DNA from: CAYRFQ01 sp964423615
Lineage (GTDB): Bacteria > Planctomycetota > Planctomycetia > Gemmatales > Gemmataceae
DNA length: 64,000 bases
NCBI GenBank assembly: GCA_964423615.1
Contig: CAYRFQ010000004.1
Span: 146,618 to 210,617 of the forward strand
Direction of reading: 5' to 3'
Shown here: positions 43,723 through 52,232 of the stretch, in pieces
How the letters are laid out: the number at the start of each line of letters is the position of its first letter
Position numbering within the stretch: position 1 is the first letter of the stretch
Program-made: the position numbers and the translations under genes
Notes under the pieces: model-generated
Told to the model about the DNA's origin: nothing
Seen by the model: the letters and a program-made list of their open reading frames with translations, nothing else
The model's database searches: none

Positions 43723-44787
43723 TTAATCCGCTTTTGTCTCCTCGTCCTCTTCTTCGGACTCCGTCGTTTTGCTGGCGTCTCGCTCCAAGTCTTGGATGCC
43801 CATGTCGCCCTTCTGGCCCGGGACCCTCTCGCTAACGTATTCACCCAACGGATCATCCGCCCGAATAACTTCGAAGAAGGCGTCTTCGAGTTTACGGCGT
43901 CGACGTTCGAGGCTTCGCAAGGCCCACTGATTTTTCAAGATGACGGCAAAGAGTTCTTCGCGAAGGTCGGCCTCTTCCTCGGCTTGGACCTCGAACAGGG
44001 CATATTCATCTTCTTCGTCCCCATCGCTGGTCGAGACGTCGGTGACGCCCTTGACTTCTTGCAGGGCTTTGACGACCTGTTCTCTTGGGCCACGAACTTC
44101 GAGAACCGTTAGAGCTTCGGTCTCGAGTTCTTCCAGGGTTTGTTGGACGCTGACGCGACCCGCGTTAATAATGATGACTCGCTCGCAAATCGCCTCGACC
44201 TCGGCCAAAATGTGGGTCGAAAGCATGATAGTATGGTTTTCACCGAGTGCTTTGATGAGCCGCAGCGTCTCCCGAATTTGGATCGGGTCGAGACCGGCGG
44301 TCGGTTCGTCGAGGATCAGAATCGGCGGGTCGTGGATCATTGCGTCGGCAAGACCAACCCGTTGTCGATAACCTTTGGAGAGCGTTCCGATCTGGCGTCG
44401 CCGAACTTCCTTCACCCGACATTGGGCCAGAACTTTTTCGAGTCGTGAGGGGCGTTCCCGGCGGCTGACGCCTTTGAGCTTGGCTCGGTACATCAGGTAT
44501 TCTTCGACTCGCATTTCGCCATACAACGGCACACTCTCAGGGAGGTAACCGATGTTTTGGCGAACTTCCATCGATTCAGTCATGACGTCGTATCCAGCCA
44601 CTTTGGCAATTCCCTGGGTGGCGGGTAAATACGTGGTGAGGATACGCATCATCGTCGATTTGCCAGCACCGTTCGGACCCAGGAAGCCGACGATCTCTCC
44701 CTCACCAACGTCGAAGCTGACGTTGTTCAGGGCCATAATGGGACCGAAAAACTTGGAGACTCGATCAACGTGAAGCATTGAAGTCAT
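43723..44787 (-). CDS. ABC transporter ATP-binding protein
   Basis: A 354-residue ATPase with Walker A 'GPNGAGKST', Q-loop region 'QNIGYLPE', signature 'LSKGYRQRVGLADAM', Walker B 'ILILDEPTAGLDP' and the switch His in 'STHILAEVE'. The C-terminal 110 residues beyond the ATPase core are acidic and helical, with a possible DUF4162-like domain. It powers the GldF/GldG-like system encoded downstream and is the first gene of that cluster. Starts at 44787 or three codons later at 44778 are both possible. Confidence 0.94.
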   Translation of the reverse strand: MTSMLHVDRVSKFFGPIMALNNVSFDVGEGEIVGFLGPNGAGKSTMMRILTTYLPATQGIAKVAGYDVMTESMEVRQNIGYLPESVPLYGEMRVEEYLMYRAKLKGVSRRERPSRLEKVLAQCRVKEVRRRQIGTLSKGYRQRVGLADAMIHDPPILILDEPTAGLDPIQIRETLRLIKALGENHTIMLSTHILAEVEAICERVIIINAGRVSVQQTLEELETEALTVLEVRGPREQVVKALQEVKGVTDVSTSDGDEEDEYALFEVQAEEEADLREELFAVILKNQWALRSLERRRRKLEDAFFEVIRADDPLGEYVSERVPGQKGDMGIQDLERDASKTTESEEEDEETKAD

Positions 44788-45162
44788 GTGGAAGTTCCGT
44801 GCGTTCCAAACCTCGGCGGTAATAGCATGCCGAAGGTCTGCAGGCAGTCGGCCTGCTGTTGACAAAGGTGTTGTTCGCCCCGATTTTGGGTTCTTTGGTC
44901 GTTTTGGCTCCGACAGATCGTCGCGAAAAGTCGCGGTTCTTGGGCTTTTCGCTTCAACTCGTCGTCGCGGAAACTCTAGTACCGTAAGATGACCGGCAAA
45001 ACCGGCAATTCTTGCGTAACCGATACTCTGCTGAATTTTATGTATAGCCTATGAGCCCAAAGTGCAAGTGAGAAGAGGAACAAGGTTCAAGGCAGAAAGA
45101 AAATCTAGACAATCTTGCGTTCCAGGATAGCTGCAATACCAAACTCGAAGAGGACTTCGACA
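44788..45162. other. Divergent promoter region, 375 bp
   Basis: This separates the ABC cluster (minus) from the secreted protein at 45163 (plus). At about 45039-45060 there is TATGTATAGCCTATGAGCCCAA, about 105-120 nt before the plus-strand start, which loosely resembles the leader strings of dcd and the AsmA-like gene. The site GAGGA lies about 10 nt upstream of the 45163 ATG. No gene is supported. Confidence 0.35.
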
Positions 45163-46194
45163 ATGATCCGGTTTTGCGTGTTCTTGTGTCTGTTCTTCGT
45201 GGGGCATCTCGCTTGGACTCGCACTACTTGTGCAGACGAGCTGGATCCTCCCAACCTAACCAAAGCCGACGAGAAACTCTTGCAAAAGGCCCTCAAGGAT
45301 TTCGTCTTCGATCCCAAGCGCGCCCAGCGTGTGTTGGTCAAAGTCCCAAGGCGGTTGAGCCCAGACAAGAAAGCCACTCAGACGGTACCGGGTTGGCTGG
45401 TGAAAAAGCCAACCCTTAGGGTCTATTTCGTCGACGGGGATTACCTTGAGGTAACAAAAAAAGATGTCAACGGAACACTGAATTTCGTCAAAGAAAGTAA
45501 GGCAAGGTATTCCAGTCCCAATCCCGAATATTTCTATTCTCCGGGATCGCCACAGAACGATTTGATTGACGCCGTCTGGCTCTATCGGCTCGGTCACCCA
45601 AAGCTTGCGGCTCTGGCCCTGCGGACAGCCCGGAGTATCTACGGAAACAAGTCAAATGCCCAAAAGAAGCTCATCGATAGGGCGATGTTCGAGGACCAAC
45701 AGCGGGTTCTGTTCGGGCATGCCTATAATGTAGCACTCTTCGCCTACGCCAAATCCTCCGACTCCGTGGCGTTACGCGAAGCCCAACGAGTTTTGCGGCT
45801 GTATCCGAAGTTGGCAAAAACGCATCCGCAGGTGGCCAGGCTCGTTCAAGAATTACAGGCGAGCGAAGATCGAGGAACCTTCGGTGAACTACCTCGTTCG
45901 GTACCTGGTGAGCTGAAAAAGTGGTCCGTCAAGGAACAGCTTTCGTATCTCACTCTCACTATGGAGCAGGTACGGTTTTTGGGATTGTTGACTTACGATT
46001 CCGATGTTTTGCACCACCCAATCATGACACGGTTGCTGGATATCGGAGACCCTGCCGTCCCGGCTCTAGTCGATATCGTCGAGAAAGACCAGCGCCTTTG
46101 CCGAGCCATCGACTCCCGAAGTTCGCTCGGCGCGGGAGCTGTCGTGTCCGTTCGCCAATTAGCCTTTGTGGCGTTGAAGGCGATTCTGGGCTGA
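45163..46194 (+). CDS. Secreted protein of unknown function
   Basis: A 343-residue protein with a signal peptide (about residues 1-24, ending 'TTCADEL'). The mature part is helical, with repeated Leu/Ala heptad-like segments ('PKLAALALRTARSIYG', 'SDSVALREAQRVLRLYPKLAKTHPQVARLVQEL') suggesting a TPR- or HEAT-like fold. It ends with 'DIGDPAVPALVDIVEKD', typical of HEAT-repeat proteins. It resembles the secreted helical-repeat proteins abundant in planctomycetes; no catalytic motif is seen. It is a single gene divergent from the ABC cluster. Confidence 0.8.
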   Translation: MIRFCVFLCLFFVGHLAWTRTTCADELDPPNLTKADEKLLQKALKDFVFDPKRAQRVLVKVPRRLSPDKKATQTVPGWLVKKPTLRVYFVDGDYLEVTKKDVNGTLNFVKESKARYSSPNPEYFYSPGSPQNDLIDAVWLYRLGHPKLAALALRTARSIYGNKSNAQKKLIDRAMFEDQQRVLFGHAYNVALFAYAKSSDSVALREAQRVLRLYPKLAKTHPQVARLVQELQASEDRGTFGELPRSVPGELKKWSVKEQLSYLTLTMEQVRFLGLLTYDSDVLHHPIMTRLLDIGDPAVPALVDIVEKDQRLCRAIDSRSSLGAGAVVSVRQLAFVALKAILG

Positions 46195-46298
46195 AAGTGA
46201 CTGTTGTGGATTAGTCGGCAACACCCCGAGTCAAAGAAGTCCACAAAAAATGATCCGTGTTCGATGGCAGTCTTGTGTTTCTCGGCGTAAGTCAATTC

Positions 46299-46317
46299 GA
46301 CAGGTTACAAACCTGTC
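46299..46317. repeat. Short dispersed palindrome (GACAGGTT-ACA-AACCTGTC)
   Basis: A perfect 8-bp inverted repeat followed by CTACG. A half copy, AAAACCTGTCCTACG, lies at 43687-43701 just upstream of the ATPase stop. Small 'acaggtt..aacctgt' palindromes recur in many planctomycete genomes, so this is probably one copy of a dispersed element. Confidence 0.5.
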
Positions 46318-46407
46318 CTACGAGCGACGTCCGAACTCCAGGGTCATTATGGTGCGTGAGCAGACCGAAATGCTGCTGGAGCAAGAGCCACAATCTGGGA
46401 GCCTAGG

Positions 46408-47082
46408 ATGAGCTTGTTTGACTGGTTGCGAACTGTTTTTCGTCCCAGGGCTCTACAGCCAATCGACAAGCTCTGGTTGACGGAAGAAGCGAAGTTCCAG
46501 GGCATCGCGTCTGAAATCGCTGGCGTTTCGGCCACAACGGCGATCGTACTCGTGGCTCATTTTCGAGATACCCTTGCCCAACTCGAGACTCGTCTCGAAG
46601 AATTCGACGTCGGCGTCGAGGTGATATCTCGAACCAAAAATTTCTTGGACCTGTTGCAGCCGCGTTCAGGAGAGTTGCAAGTCCCCGCCTTGGCGACGAC
46701 GAGCGAACAGTTGCCTCGTTTCGACAACGAACTCCTTGGGTTCTTGCGATTTGGCATCCAGTCCGTGGCCTTGGTCGTTGTGGAGAAACACCCGCTCCCG
46801 ACGTATGAACGTCGCGTCGTGGAATTCACAAACCTTTTGCCTTGCCGGTCCCGTCTCTCGTTCCACACGTCTCTGGAAGATCCGATGATCCGAATCTTGA
46901 CGGCGGATTGGATCGCCGACCAACTGCGAGACATGGGAGTGAAGGAAAACCAGGCGCTCGAAAGCTACATCGTTTCGAGAGAGATTCGTCTCCTGCAACA
47001 ACGGCTCGAGGCGAGTTGTCCACGCCCCGAACCTGCAGCTTCAGCCCAGGAATGGCTTCGCGTCAATGCTCAAATATCCTGA
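46408..47082 (+). CDS. Conserved hypothetical protein
   Basis: A 224-residue soluble protein of unknown function. The N-terminus 'RALQPIDKLWLTEEAKFQGIASEIAG' and central 'VAHFRDTLAQLETRLEEF' recall an alpha/beta fold with Rossmann-like alternation. No nucleotide-binding or catalytic motif is clear. A GGGAG site lies 6 nt before the ATG. The P-loop gene starts 7 nt after the stop, so the two are a probable operon and may share a function. Confidence 0.75.
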   Translation: MSLFDWLRTVFRPRALQPIDKLWLTEEAKFQGIASEIAGVSATTAIVLVAHFRDTLAQLETRLEEFDVGVEVISRTKNFLDLLQPRSGELQVPALATTSEQLPRFDNELLGFLRFGIQSVALVVVEKHPLPTYERRVVEFTNLLPCRSRLSFHTSLEDPMIRILTADWIADQLRDMGVKENQALESYIVSREIRLLQQRLEASCPRPEPAASAQEWLRVNAQIS

Positions 47083-47088
47083 GACGCC

Positions 47089-47559
47089 ATGCAAGCAGTC
47101 CTTCTCATCGGCATCCAGGCCACCGGAAAGTCGTCGTTTTACAAGGAGCGGTTCTTCCGAAGCCACGTCCGGATCAATCTCGATATGCTCAAAACTCGTC
47201 ATCGTGAAAAGTTACTTCTCGAGGCCTGCCTGACGATCAAGCAAAAATTCGTCATTGACAATACCAACCCAACGGTCGACGACCGCGCGAAATACCTCAA
47301 GCCCGCCATGAACGCTGGGTTCGAAATTGTGGGATACTATTTTCAATCCCGGGTGAACGATTGCCTCCCAAGAAATGCCCAACGCCCCGAGGAAGAACGA
47401 GTTCCCGAAGCCGCCATTTACGGAACGGCCGGAAAACTCCAGATTCCGACCTACGAGGAGGGTTTCGACGTGTTGCACTACGTGTGGATTACCAAAGACG
47501 GTTTCCGTGTTGCCGAGTGGCGAGAGGACGGAGCCGTTGAAAGTCGAAACGAGAGTTGA
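47089..47559 (+). CDS. P-loop ATP-binding protein (polynucleotide-kinase-like)
   Basis: A 156-residue protein with Walker A 'GIQATGKSSFYKERF' at residues 8-22 and the compact zeta-toxin/T4 polynucleotide-kinase-like fold. The second conserved feature, 'KQKFVIDNTNPTVDDRAKYLKPAMNAGFEIVGYYF', matches the 'IDNTNPT...R..Y' block of such kinases. It likely phosphorylates a nucleic-acid end or small molecule, but the substrate is not identifiable. It is preceded closely by the conserved hypothetical gene at 46408. Confidence 0.85.
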   Translation: MQAVLLIGIQATGKSSFYKERFFRSHVRINLDMLKTRHREKLLLEACLTIKQKFVIDNTNPTVDDRAKYLKPAMNAGFEIVGYYFQSRVNDCLPRNAQRPEEERVPEAAIYGTAGKLQIPTYEEGFDVLHYVWITKDGFRVAEWREDGAVESRNES

Positions 47560-47795
47560 AGGCCAGAAAGTAGTTGTCAGGTGTAACAAACGAAGGCGCA
47601 GGGAAGCGGCATCACAACAAGAAAGACATCCTGCGCCATCACCGCCCAATTGAATCAGTCCGAGTACGCCTGAAGAAACACCACAGATGCAACAACCGTT
47701 CACGACGCGGTCGAGAATGGCTCGGGTTGGTCATTCTCAGTAACACTTGTGCGATCTCTGATTGACCTGTCGGTTCTTGAATCTTGTCTCTTGGC

Positions 47796-48140
47796 TCAGC
47801 CAGGAGGCCATGCCATGTGTCGTCCACCCATCAAATGCATGTGCAAGTGAGGAACCGATTGCCCACCCTCGTCCTTACAGTTGATGACCAGGCGATATCC
47901 GTCCGTGAGCCCAACTTCCTTAGCGACCTTGATGGCGACGACATGCATGTGGCCGATCAGTTCCTTATCTTCTTCGGTGATTTCGTCGTGCGTCGTCAAA
48001 ACCTTTCGCGGGATGATTAGGATATGAGTCGGTGCCTTTGGTTGGATGTCGTGGAAAGCCAGACAGTGCTCGTCTTCGTGGACGATGTTCGCGTCGATCT
48101 CTTTATTGATGATCTTCAGAAAAATGTTCTCTTCCATCAT
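47796..48140 (-). CDS. HIT family protein (HinT-like purine nucleoside phosphoramidase)
   Basis: A 114-residue histidine-triad protein that hydrolyses AMP-linked phosphoramidates. The sequence 'NIFLKIINKEIDANIVHEDEHCLAFHDIQPKAPTHILIIP' is the family N-terminus and 'GGQSVPHLHMHLMGGRHMAWPPG' carries the catalytic His-x-His-x-His triad. The length equals bacterial HinT. The start ATG-ATG at 48140 follows a GAGGAG site. It is divergent from the RNase HII-like gene. Confidence 0.95.
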   Translation of the reverse strand: MMEENIFLKIINKEIDANIVHEDEHCLAFHDIQPKAPTHILIIPRKVLTTHDEITEEDKELIGHMHVVAIKVAKEVGLTDGYRLVINCKDEGGQSVPHLHMHLMGGRHMAWPPG

Positions 48141-48277
48141 GGCGATTGCTCCTCAAATAGAATGGGTCTTTCGGTAGAATAGTCATCCCGAATTGTTCCA
48201 ACAACTATGGTTTGAAAAAAGCGGCGTTCTCGAAGCGTTAGACTCTCCGAATACCACTGATTGGAAATGACTTTGCC

Positions 48278-49279
48278 ATGCCGTGGATCGTAGGCATCGA
48301 CGAAGCAGGCTACGGACCGAACTTGGGTCCTTTCGTAATGACCTCGGTCGCGTGTCGATTTGAGGGACCGACGGACACCGATTTCTGGCAGCTCTTAAAG
48401 CCCGCCGTCCGCCGCCCGAAAGACAAACGAGATGGACGGCTGTTGATCGAAGATTCGAAAGTCGTTCATGCCGGAGTTCACGGATTGCGAAATCTCGAAC
48501 GCGGCATCTTTGGAGGGATCGGCGGTCTTCCAACTCACCTTGATGAGAACGCAGTCGATCCCAATCCACTCTTATTGGATCAATGGATCGAGACAATCTC
48601 TCCAACCAGAATGATGGAATTACGCGAGGAATTTTGGTATACCGGTCAAACGGTTTTGCCCCTGGAAAGTTCCCCATCATCACTTCATGTAGCGCGGCAA
48701 TTGTTTGAAAAGACCTGCAAGCAGGCATCACTCGATTGGGGGCCGCCCTATGGTATCGTTGTGTGCCCATCGCGCTTCAATGGAATTCTCGACAGGACGG
48801 ACAACAAGGCGGTCGTTGTTTTGCATTGTCTGGCCCAACTATTGCGACACTATCTTGTCAGCGCTGAGAAAGCCGCATCTTTCCGAGAGGAACCGATACA
48901 CTTCGTTGTCGATAAACAGGGGGGACGCAATCGTTATGCTCAAGCACTCGAACAGGCGATTCCCAAAGCCGCCGTGGTCATCCGGTCCGAAGGGAATGAT
49001 CTCAGCCACTACGAACTCGAAAGTCTTGACCGTCCTGTCGAAATAACGTTCCGTCCCAAAGCCGACCAACATTATTTTTCCGTCGCGCTGGCTTCGATGC
49101 TTGCGAAGTACATCCGGGAAGTCTTGATGGGAGAGTTCAACGCATTCTGGCAACAGCACTTGCCCGAACTCAAACCCACTGCTGGGTACCCCGTGGATGC
49201 TGCTCGATTCATGGAAGAGATTCGAGACGTGGCCCAAACACTGGCCATCGACGAGAATGCAATTTGGCGAAGAAAATGA
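48278..49279 (+). CDS. RNase HII-like protein, divergent and enlarged
   Basis: A 333-residue protein with the RNase H fold marks of RNase HII. The first acidic pair Asp8-Glu9 is in 'IVGIDEAGYGPNLGPFV', followed by 'IEDSKVVH' (the family's DSK element). A third Asp (212) is in 'HFVVDKQGGRNRY', and 'FSVALASMLAKYIREVLM' corresponds to the 'S-AAASI-AK--RD' helix of RNase HII. It is about 100 residues longer than typical enzymes because of insertions between the first motifs. The 'GxG-P-xGP' spacing of the active-site loop (Tyr12, Pro14-Asn15) differs from standard HII. It probably binds and may cut RNA-DNA hybrids, or has shifted specificity. I believe similar proteins occur in other planctomycetes, but did not verify this. 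Confidence 0.75.
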   Translation: MPWIVGIDEAGYGPNLGPFVMTSVACRFEGPTDTDFWQLLKPAVRRPKDKRDGRLLIEDSKVVHAGVHGLRNLERGIFGGIGGLPTHLDENAVDPNPLLLDQWIETISPTRMMELREEFWYTGQTVLPLESSPSSLHVARQLFEKTCKQASLDWGPPYGIVVCPSRFNGILDRTDNKAVVVLHCLAQLLRHYLVSAEKAASFREEPIHFVVDKQGGRNRYAQALEQAIPKAAVVIRSEGNDLSHYELESLDRPVEITFRPKADQHYFSVALASMLAKYIREVLMGEFNAFWQQHLPELKPTAGYPVDAARFMEEIRDVAQTLAIDENAIWRRK

Positions 49280-49436
49280 TAGGAATTGGTTCGCTGAAAT
49301 GTCGGATCGATTGCGACTACGGAACTATACTGCGTCGACACAACTACAGCAGTCCCAACAACTATTCGAGGACTACGCAGCTAATGAATCAAAGTAGCAG
49401 GCACATTCGGTGTACGTAGCCACGATAACACCAAAA

Positions 49437-49465
49437 AGGCGACTGCACACGGAGTGCGCCTGTTT
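49437..49465. terminator. Bidirectional intrinsic terminator
   Basis: AGGCG (49437-49441) pairs with CGCCT (49457-49461), with a further CAC/GTG inside, flanked by a run of A upstream and TTTC downstream. On the minus strand it reads as a hairpin followed by TTTTT, ending the CAP-protein transcript; on the plus strand it ends the RNase HII-like gene's transcript. Confidence 0.7.
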
Positions 49466-49478
49466 CTTTGACCTTACT

Positions 49479-51023
49479 TTATTCTTCTTCAGTCAACCAC
49501 GTCAGAAAGACGGCTTCGGACCCACCATTGGCCAGATACGATGCCCAGTTCGATTGCTCCAAACTTGACAGTGATCTCCCCAACGTCTGACTCCAGTTGT
49601 TTACTTTATAAGTAGCTTGAACCCTTTGATGTTCGGTGCTTTCCAACAACGATTCGATTGCGTAGAATCGCGTCCAAGTTCGAGCCAGGTACCATGTCCA
49701 CACATAGTGTTCATGGGCCGTCAAGCTACGTTGCAGGAGAATCTCGCTCAGTTTGCTGATCCACGCCGAGTTGGAATAGTAGTGATACCCCTGGTTGCCC
49801 ATCAACGCGAACACAACAATGGTTTTCGAGCCACCTTGTTCGAGATATCGCACCCAAAGATCCGCCTCGCTTTCGGTCAAAGACCGATTGAGGATGTTGG
49901 CACCAATCTGCGAAACCCAATCCACGAGTTGCCGTCGTTCGAATTCGGGATGACTCATGAATTCATTGATGATCGCTTCTTTCGACTCGCCTGTCATTAC
50001 CGCGTCGACCCACTGAGAAGTTTCGGCTGAGGTGGGTGTCCGAGTCCAAAGGGTATCGGCCAGTTGCACGACCCATGCTTCGGCCGCATTTCGGTCTGCC
50101 TGGGAGTCATCCACGGGCGGCGGCAAAGTGGGTGTGCCTGGATTGCTAACCGGAGAACGCGACGAGTTCCCACCTGTGTCGAACGTCTCTTGATTCGTCA
50201 GAATGTTGAGTCGAACGTTTTGGTTTCCAACAGTGACCGTCTTAGTTACGGTTCCAGGTAAATTCTCACCACGAAACGTCACCTGGTACGTCCCGGCGGT
50301 CAATGGGACTGAATATCCCCCGGTGCTGTAGGCATCATAAGTTCCAACGCCACTCACTTCGACCGAAACGTTGTCCACGCCTTCGCCGGCGTCATACTTG
50401 CCGTTCCCGTTGGCATCGTTATACACCACGCCTGTCAAGAAGGAGCCAGCATACCTTGATGTTGCCGTATCGATCGTGAAGTAGTTGACGTAAGGACCGC
50501 TTCCACCTTCGACGATGCCCACACCAACCTGGTCCAAGCTCTTGAACGCCTGATCGATTGCGAGCAGATGCCGTCGGTGAGACAGAGACGGGATCGGTTT
50601 ATCGACGATGAGAGCCTCTAATGCTCCTTCCGCAGTTGCGAATCCCGCAGCGATACTTTCTGCTGAGGACAACTCTGGATAACCAGCCGCGACTACTCGT
50701 GACGAGAGTGGTGCTCCGGTGGAGGAGTAGTGGGAAAAGAATCGGGCGTCGTTCATGTCTTGTGAGTGCGCCTGGGCAGCGGCGATCAGTCGTGTGTCGA
50801 ACGCCAGAGGTTGAGTCGGCGAGACATAGCTCAAATCCAACCCAATCGAGTTTCCGTAGGCGACAGGATCGGCACGGGCATCATTGAGCCGTTCCAACAG
50901 GACCTGTTCCATGGGACTTGGTTCAACTACGTTTGTACCTGTTGTGGGGACACATCGTTCCTCGAACTGGATCACTTCGAGGTAAACAGAGCGAATGCTC
51001 GAAAGACAATGAGTGCGGGCCAA
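49479..51023 (-). CDS. Exported CAP/SCP-domain protein with SdrD-B-like and DUF4214-like repeats
   Basis: A 514-residue exported protein. The N-terminus carries the planctomycete 'FEERCVPTT' signature. A CAP (SCP/PR-1) domain follows (about 35-195: 'LERLNDARADPVAYG', 'AAQAHSQDMNDARFFSHYSS', 'HRRHLLAIDQAFKSLDQVGVGIVEG'). Next comes an SdrD-B/Cna-B-like beta sandwich ('GVVYNDANGNGKYDAGEGVDNVSVEVSG', about 195-285), a Pro-rich linker and three or four DUF4214-like helical repeats (about 310-510) ending 'LTWLTEEE'. I place the start at the TTG at 51023, 7 nt after a full AAGGAG site; the frame is open 103 codons further without homology. A surface or matrix role is likely. Confidence 0.85.
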   Translation of the reverse strand: MARTHCLSSIRSVYLEVIQFEERCVPTTGTNVVEPSPMEQVLLERLNDARADPVAYGNSIGLDLSYVSPTQPLAFDTRLIAAAQAHSQDMNDARFFSHYSSTGAPLSSRVVAAGYPELSSAESIAAGFATAEGALEALIVDKPIPSLSHRRHLLAIDQAFKSLDQVGVGIVEGGSGPYVNYFTIDTATSRYAGSFLTGVVYNDANGNGKYDAGEGVDNVSVEVSGVGTYDAYSTGGYSVPLTAGTYQVTFRGENLPGTVTKTVTVGNQNVRLNILTNQETFDTGGNSSRSPVSNPGTPTLPPPVDDSQADRNAAEAWVVQLADTLWTRTPTSAETSQWVDAVMTGESKEAIINEFMSHPEFERRQLVDWVSQIGANILNRSLTESEADLWVRYLEQGGSKTIVVFALMGNQGYHYYSNSAWISKLSEILLQRSLTAHEHYVWTWYLARTWTRFYAIESLLESTEHQRVQATYKVNNWSQTLGRSLSSLEQSNWASYLANGGSEAVFLTWLTEEE

Positions 51024-51356
51024 GATTGATCTCCTTAAACGCGCAGTCTCACTTCGCCTATGCGTTGGCCGAAGCAGCAAAGACGCGCATGTGACACAGT
51101 CGGTTCCGTCAATTCGGTCACGCCTTTTTATGCTACGGACGAGATTCGCAGCAAACAACCCGATAATTCGAATTTCTGGCTGCGTTCTACTCACACGAAC
51201 GAAAAACTGCAGCGTCCGAATGACCTCGGATGTCGTCGCGGCGTTTTCGATTGTGGCGAAGGCGAAACCAACGGACCTGCTGATAGGTTCGTGGATAACG
51301 TTAGAAAACCGAGCGCGGGATCGGTCCTTCATGAAGTGACGAGTGTGGTCGGTTTC

Positions 51357-51418
51357 GCACGAGTCCGAAACGCAAGTGAGGGGGATATTCGTGTATGACT
51401 TGCTTTTCGGACTCGTGC
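51357..51418. repeat. Long near-perfect inverted repeat (21-bp arms)
   Basis: The left arm 51357-51377 and right arm 51398-51418 pair at 20 of 21 positions, with a 20-nt loop. This is the strongest hairpin in the window. It is too long to be chance and has no adjacent T-run. Confidence 0.8.
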
Positions 51419-51964
51419 AAAACCACTCGGCAATTCAATCTCGATCGACCACGAGTGATTGTGTGCGTGGTTGAGATTAGCTTGCGTAAGTTTCCCGCAA
51501 GTGCAATCTCCCTTTTGGCTCCGTACAAAGGCCTTGCTGCGCTGGAAGGAGTTGAAATGAGATACCTGGAAAACGAGTTTCTTAGAACACAAGGAGCTTT
51601 CCAACGTGTCGGGGAAACTTCATTTCCGATAACAATCCCACTTCCCCGAAACTCTAGGTTGTGGACATCTCGAATGCAAACAAATAGCCCAAAAATAACA
51701 ACCCGTATAGTTTACCTGTTCTCTGTGTTTCTCTTGGTTGACAGTTAACATAGAGGAAATGGCTGGTTAACAGAGGAGGATTATCCTCGAACGTCTATAT
51801 CGATCCTACAGGTACAGGTGAAAAAAATACGGACTGAGTGGAAAGTCGAAACGCTGGACTTCGAATCGGAACCGTAGGATTGAGAAATGACAATGCGTTG
51901 TCGGACTGTCGGAAAAGTTGTGTTGTGAGATGAGTCGTGTCGTCAAGCCGAGAGATGGTGTGAA

Positions 51965-52041
51965 ATGCTAGCCGTGGGCGTCAGCTCGAAGAACTGGCAG
52001 AGCATTTGCGCGCTCTTGGGGTTCACACCCAAGGCTAGCAT
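51965..52041. repeat. Inverted repeat related to a dispersed palindrome
   Basis: ATGCTAGCC-G-TGGG (51965-51978) pairs with CCCA-A-GGCTAGCAT (52028-52041), 13 of 14 positions, around a loop of about 49 nt. The left arm contains TAGCCGTGGGCGTCAGC, resembling the 59548-59570 palindrome. Confidence 0.65.
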
Positions 52042-52232
52042 CCAACGGCCCTTCGGAAGTGGCCGAAACAACAACCATGCGACAAAGGTGTATCGCCTCT
52101 TTGACGGAGGAGTGTTGATTCCGTCTGCGACATCCAACGATGATTCCCGGGCAGCGGGCTGTAACCAATTCCCTTGAAACCTGCTGGCTCCCGACCTCAG
52201 GCCAAGGACAGCCCGCCACCCAGACTTGTACT

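Larger units (their letters stand above)
51024..52232. other. 1.2-kb non-coding region with clustered hairpins
   Basis: No gene is supported. Four inverted repeats occur within 300 bp: a 21-bp stem with one mismatch (51357-51377 with 51398-51418, 20-nt loop), AATCTC/ACCACG with CGTGGT/GAGATT (51437-51478), CTTGCG/CGCAAG (51481-51501) and TCGGGGAA/TTCCCCGA (51609-51649). A further stem, ATGCTAGCC-x-TGGG with CCCA-x-GGCTAGCAT, spans 51965-52041 and is related to the 59548-59570 palindrome. The cluster is a candidate structured RNA or a dense set of mobile repeats. Confidence 0.5.
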
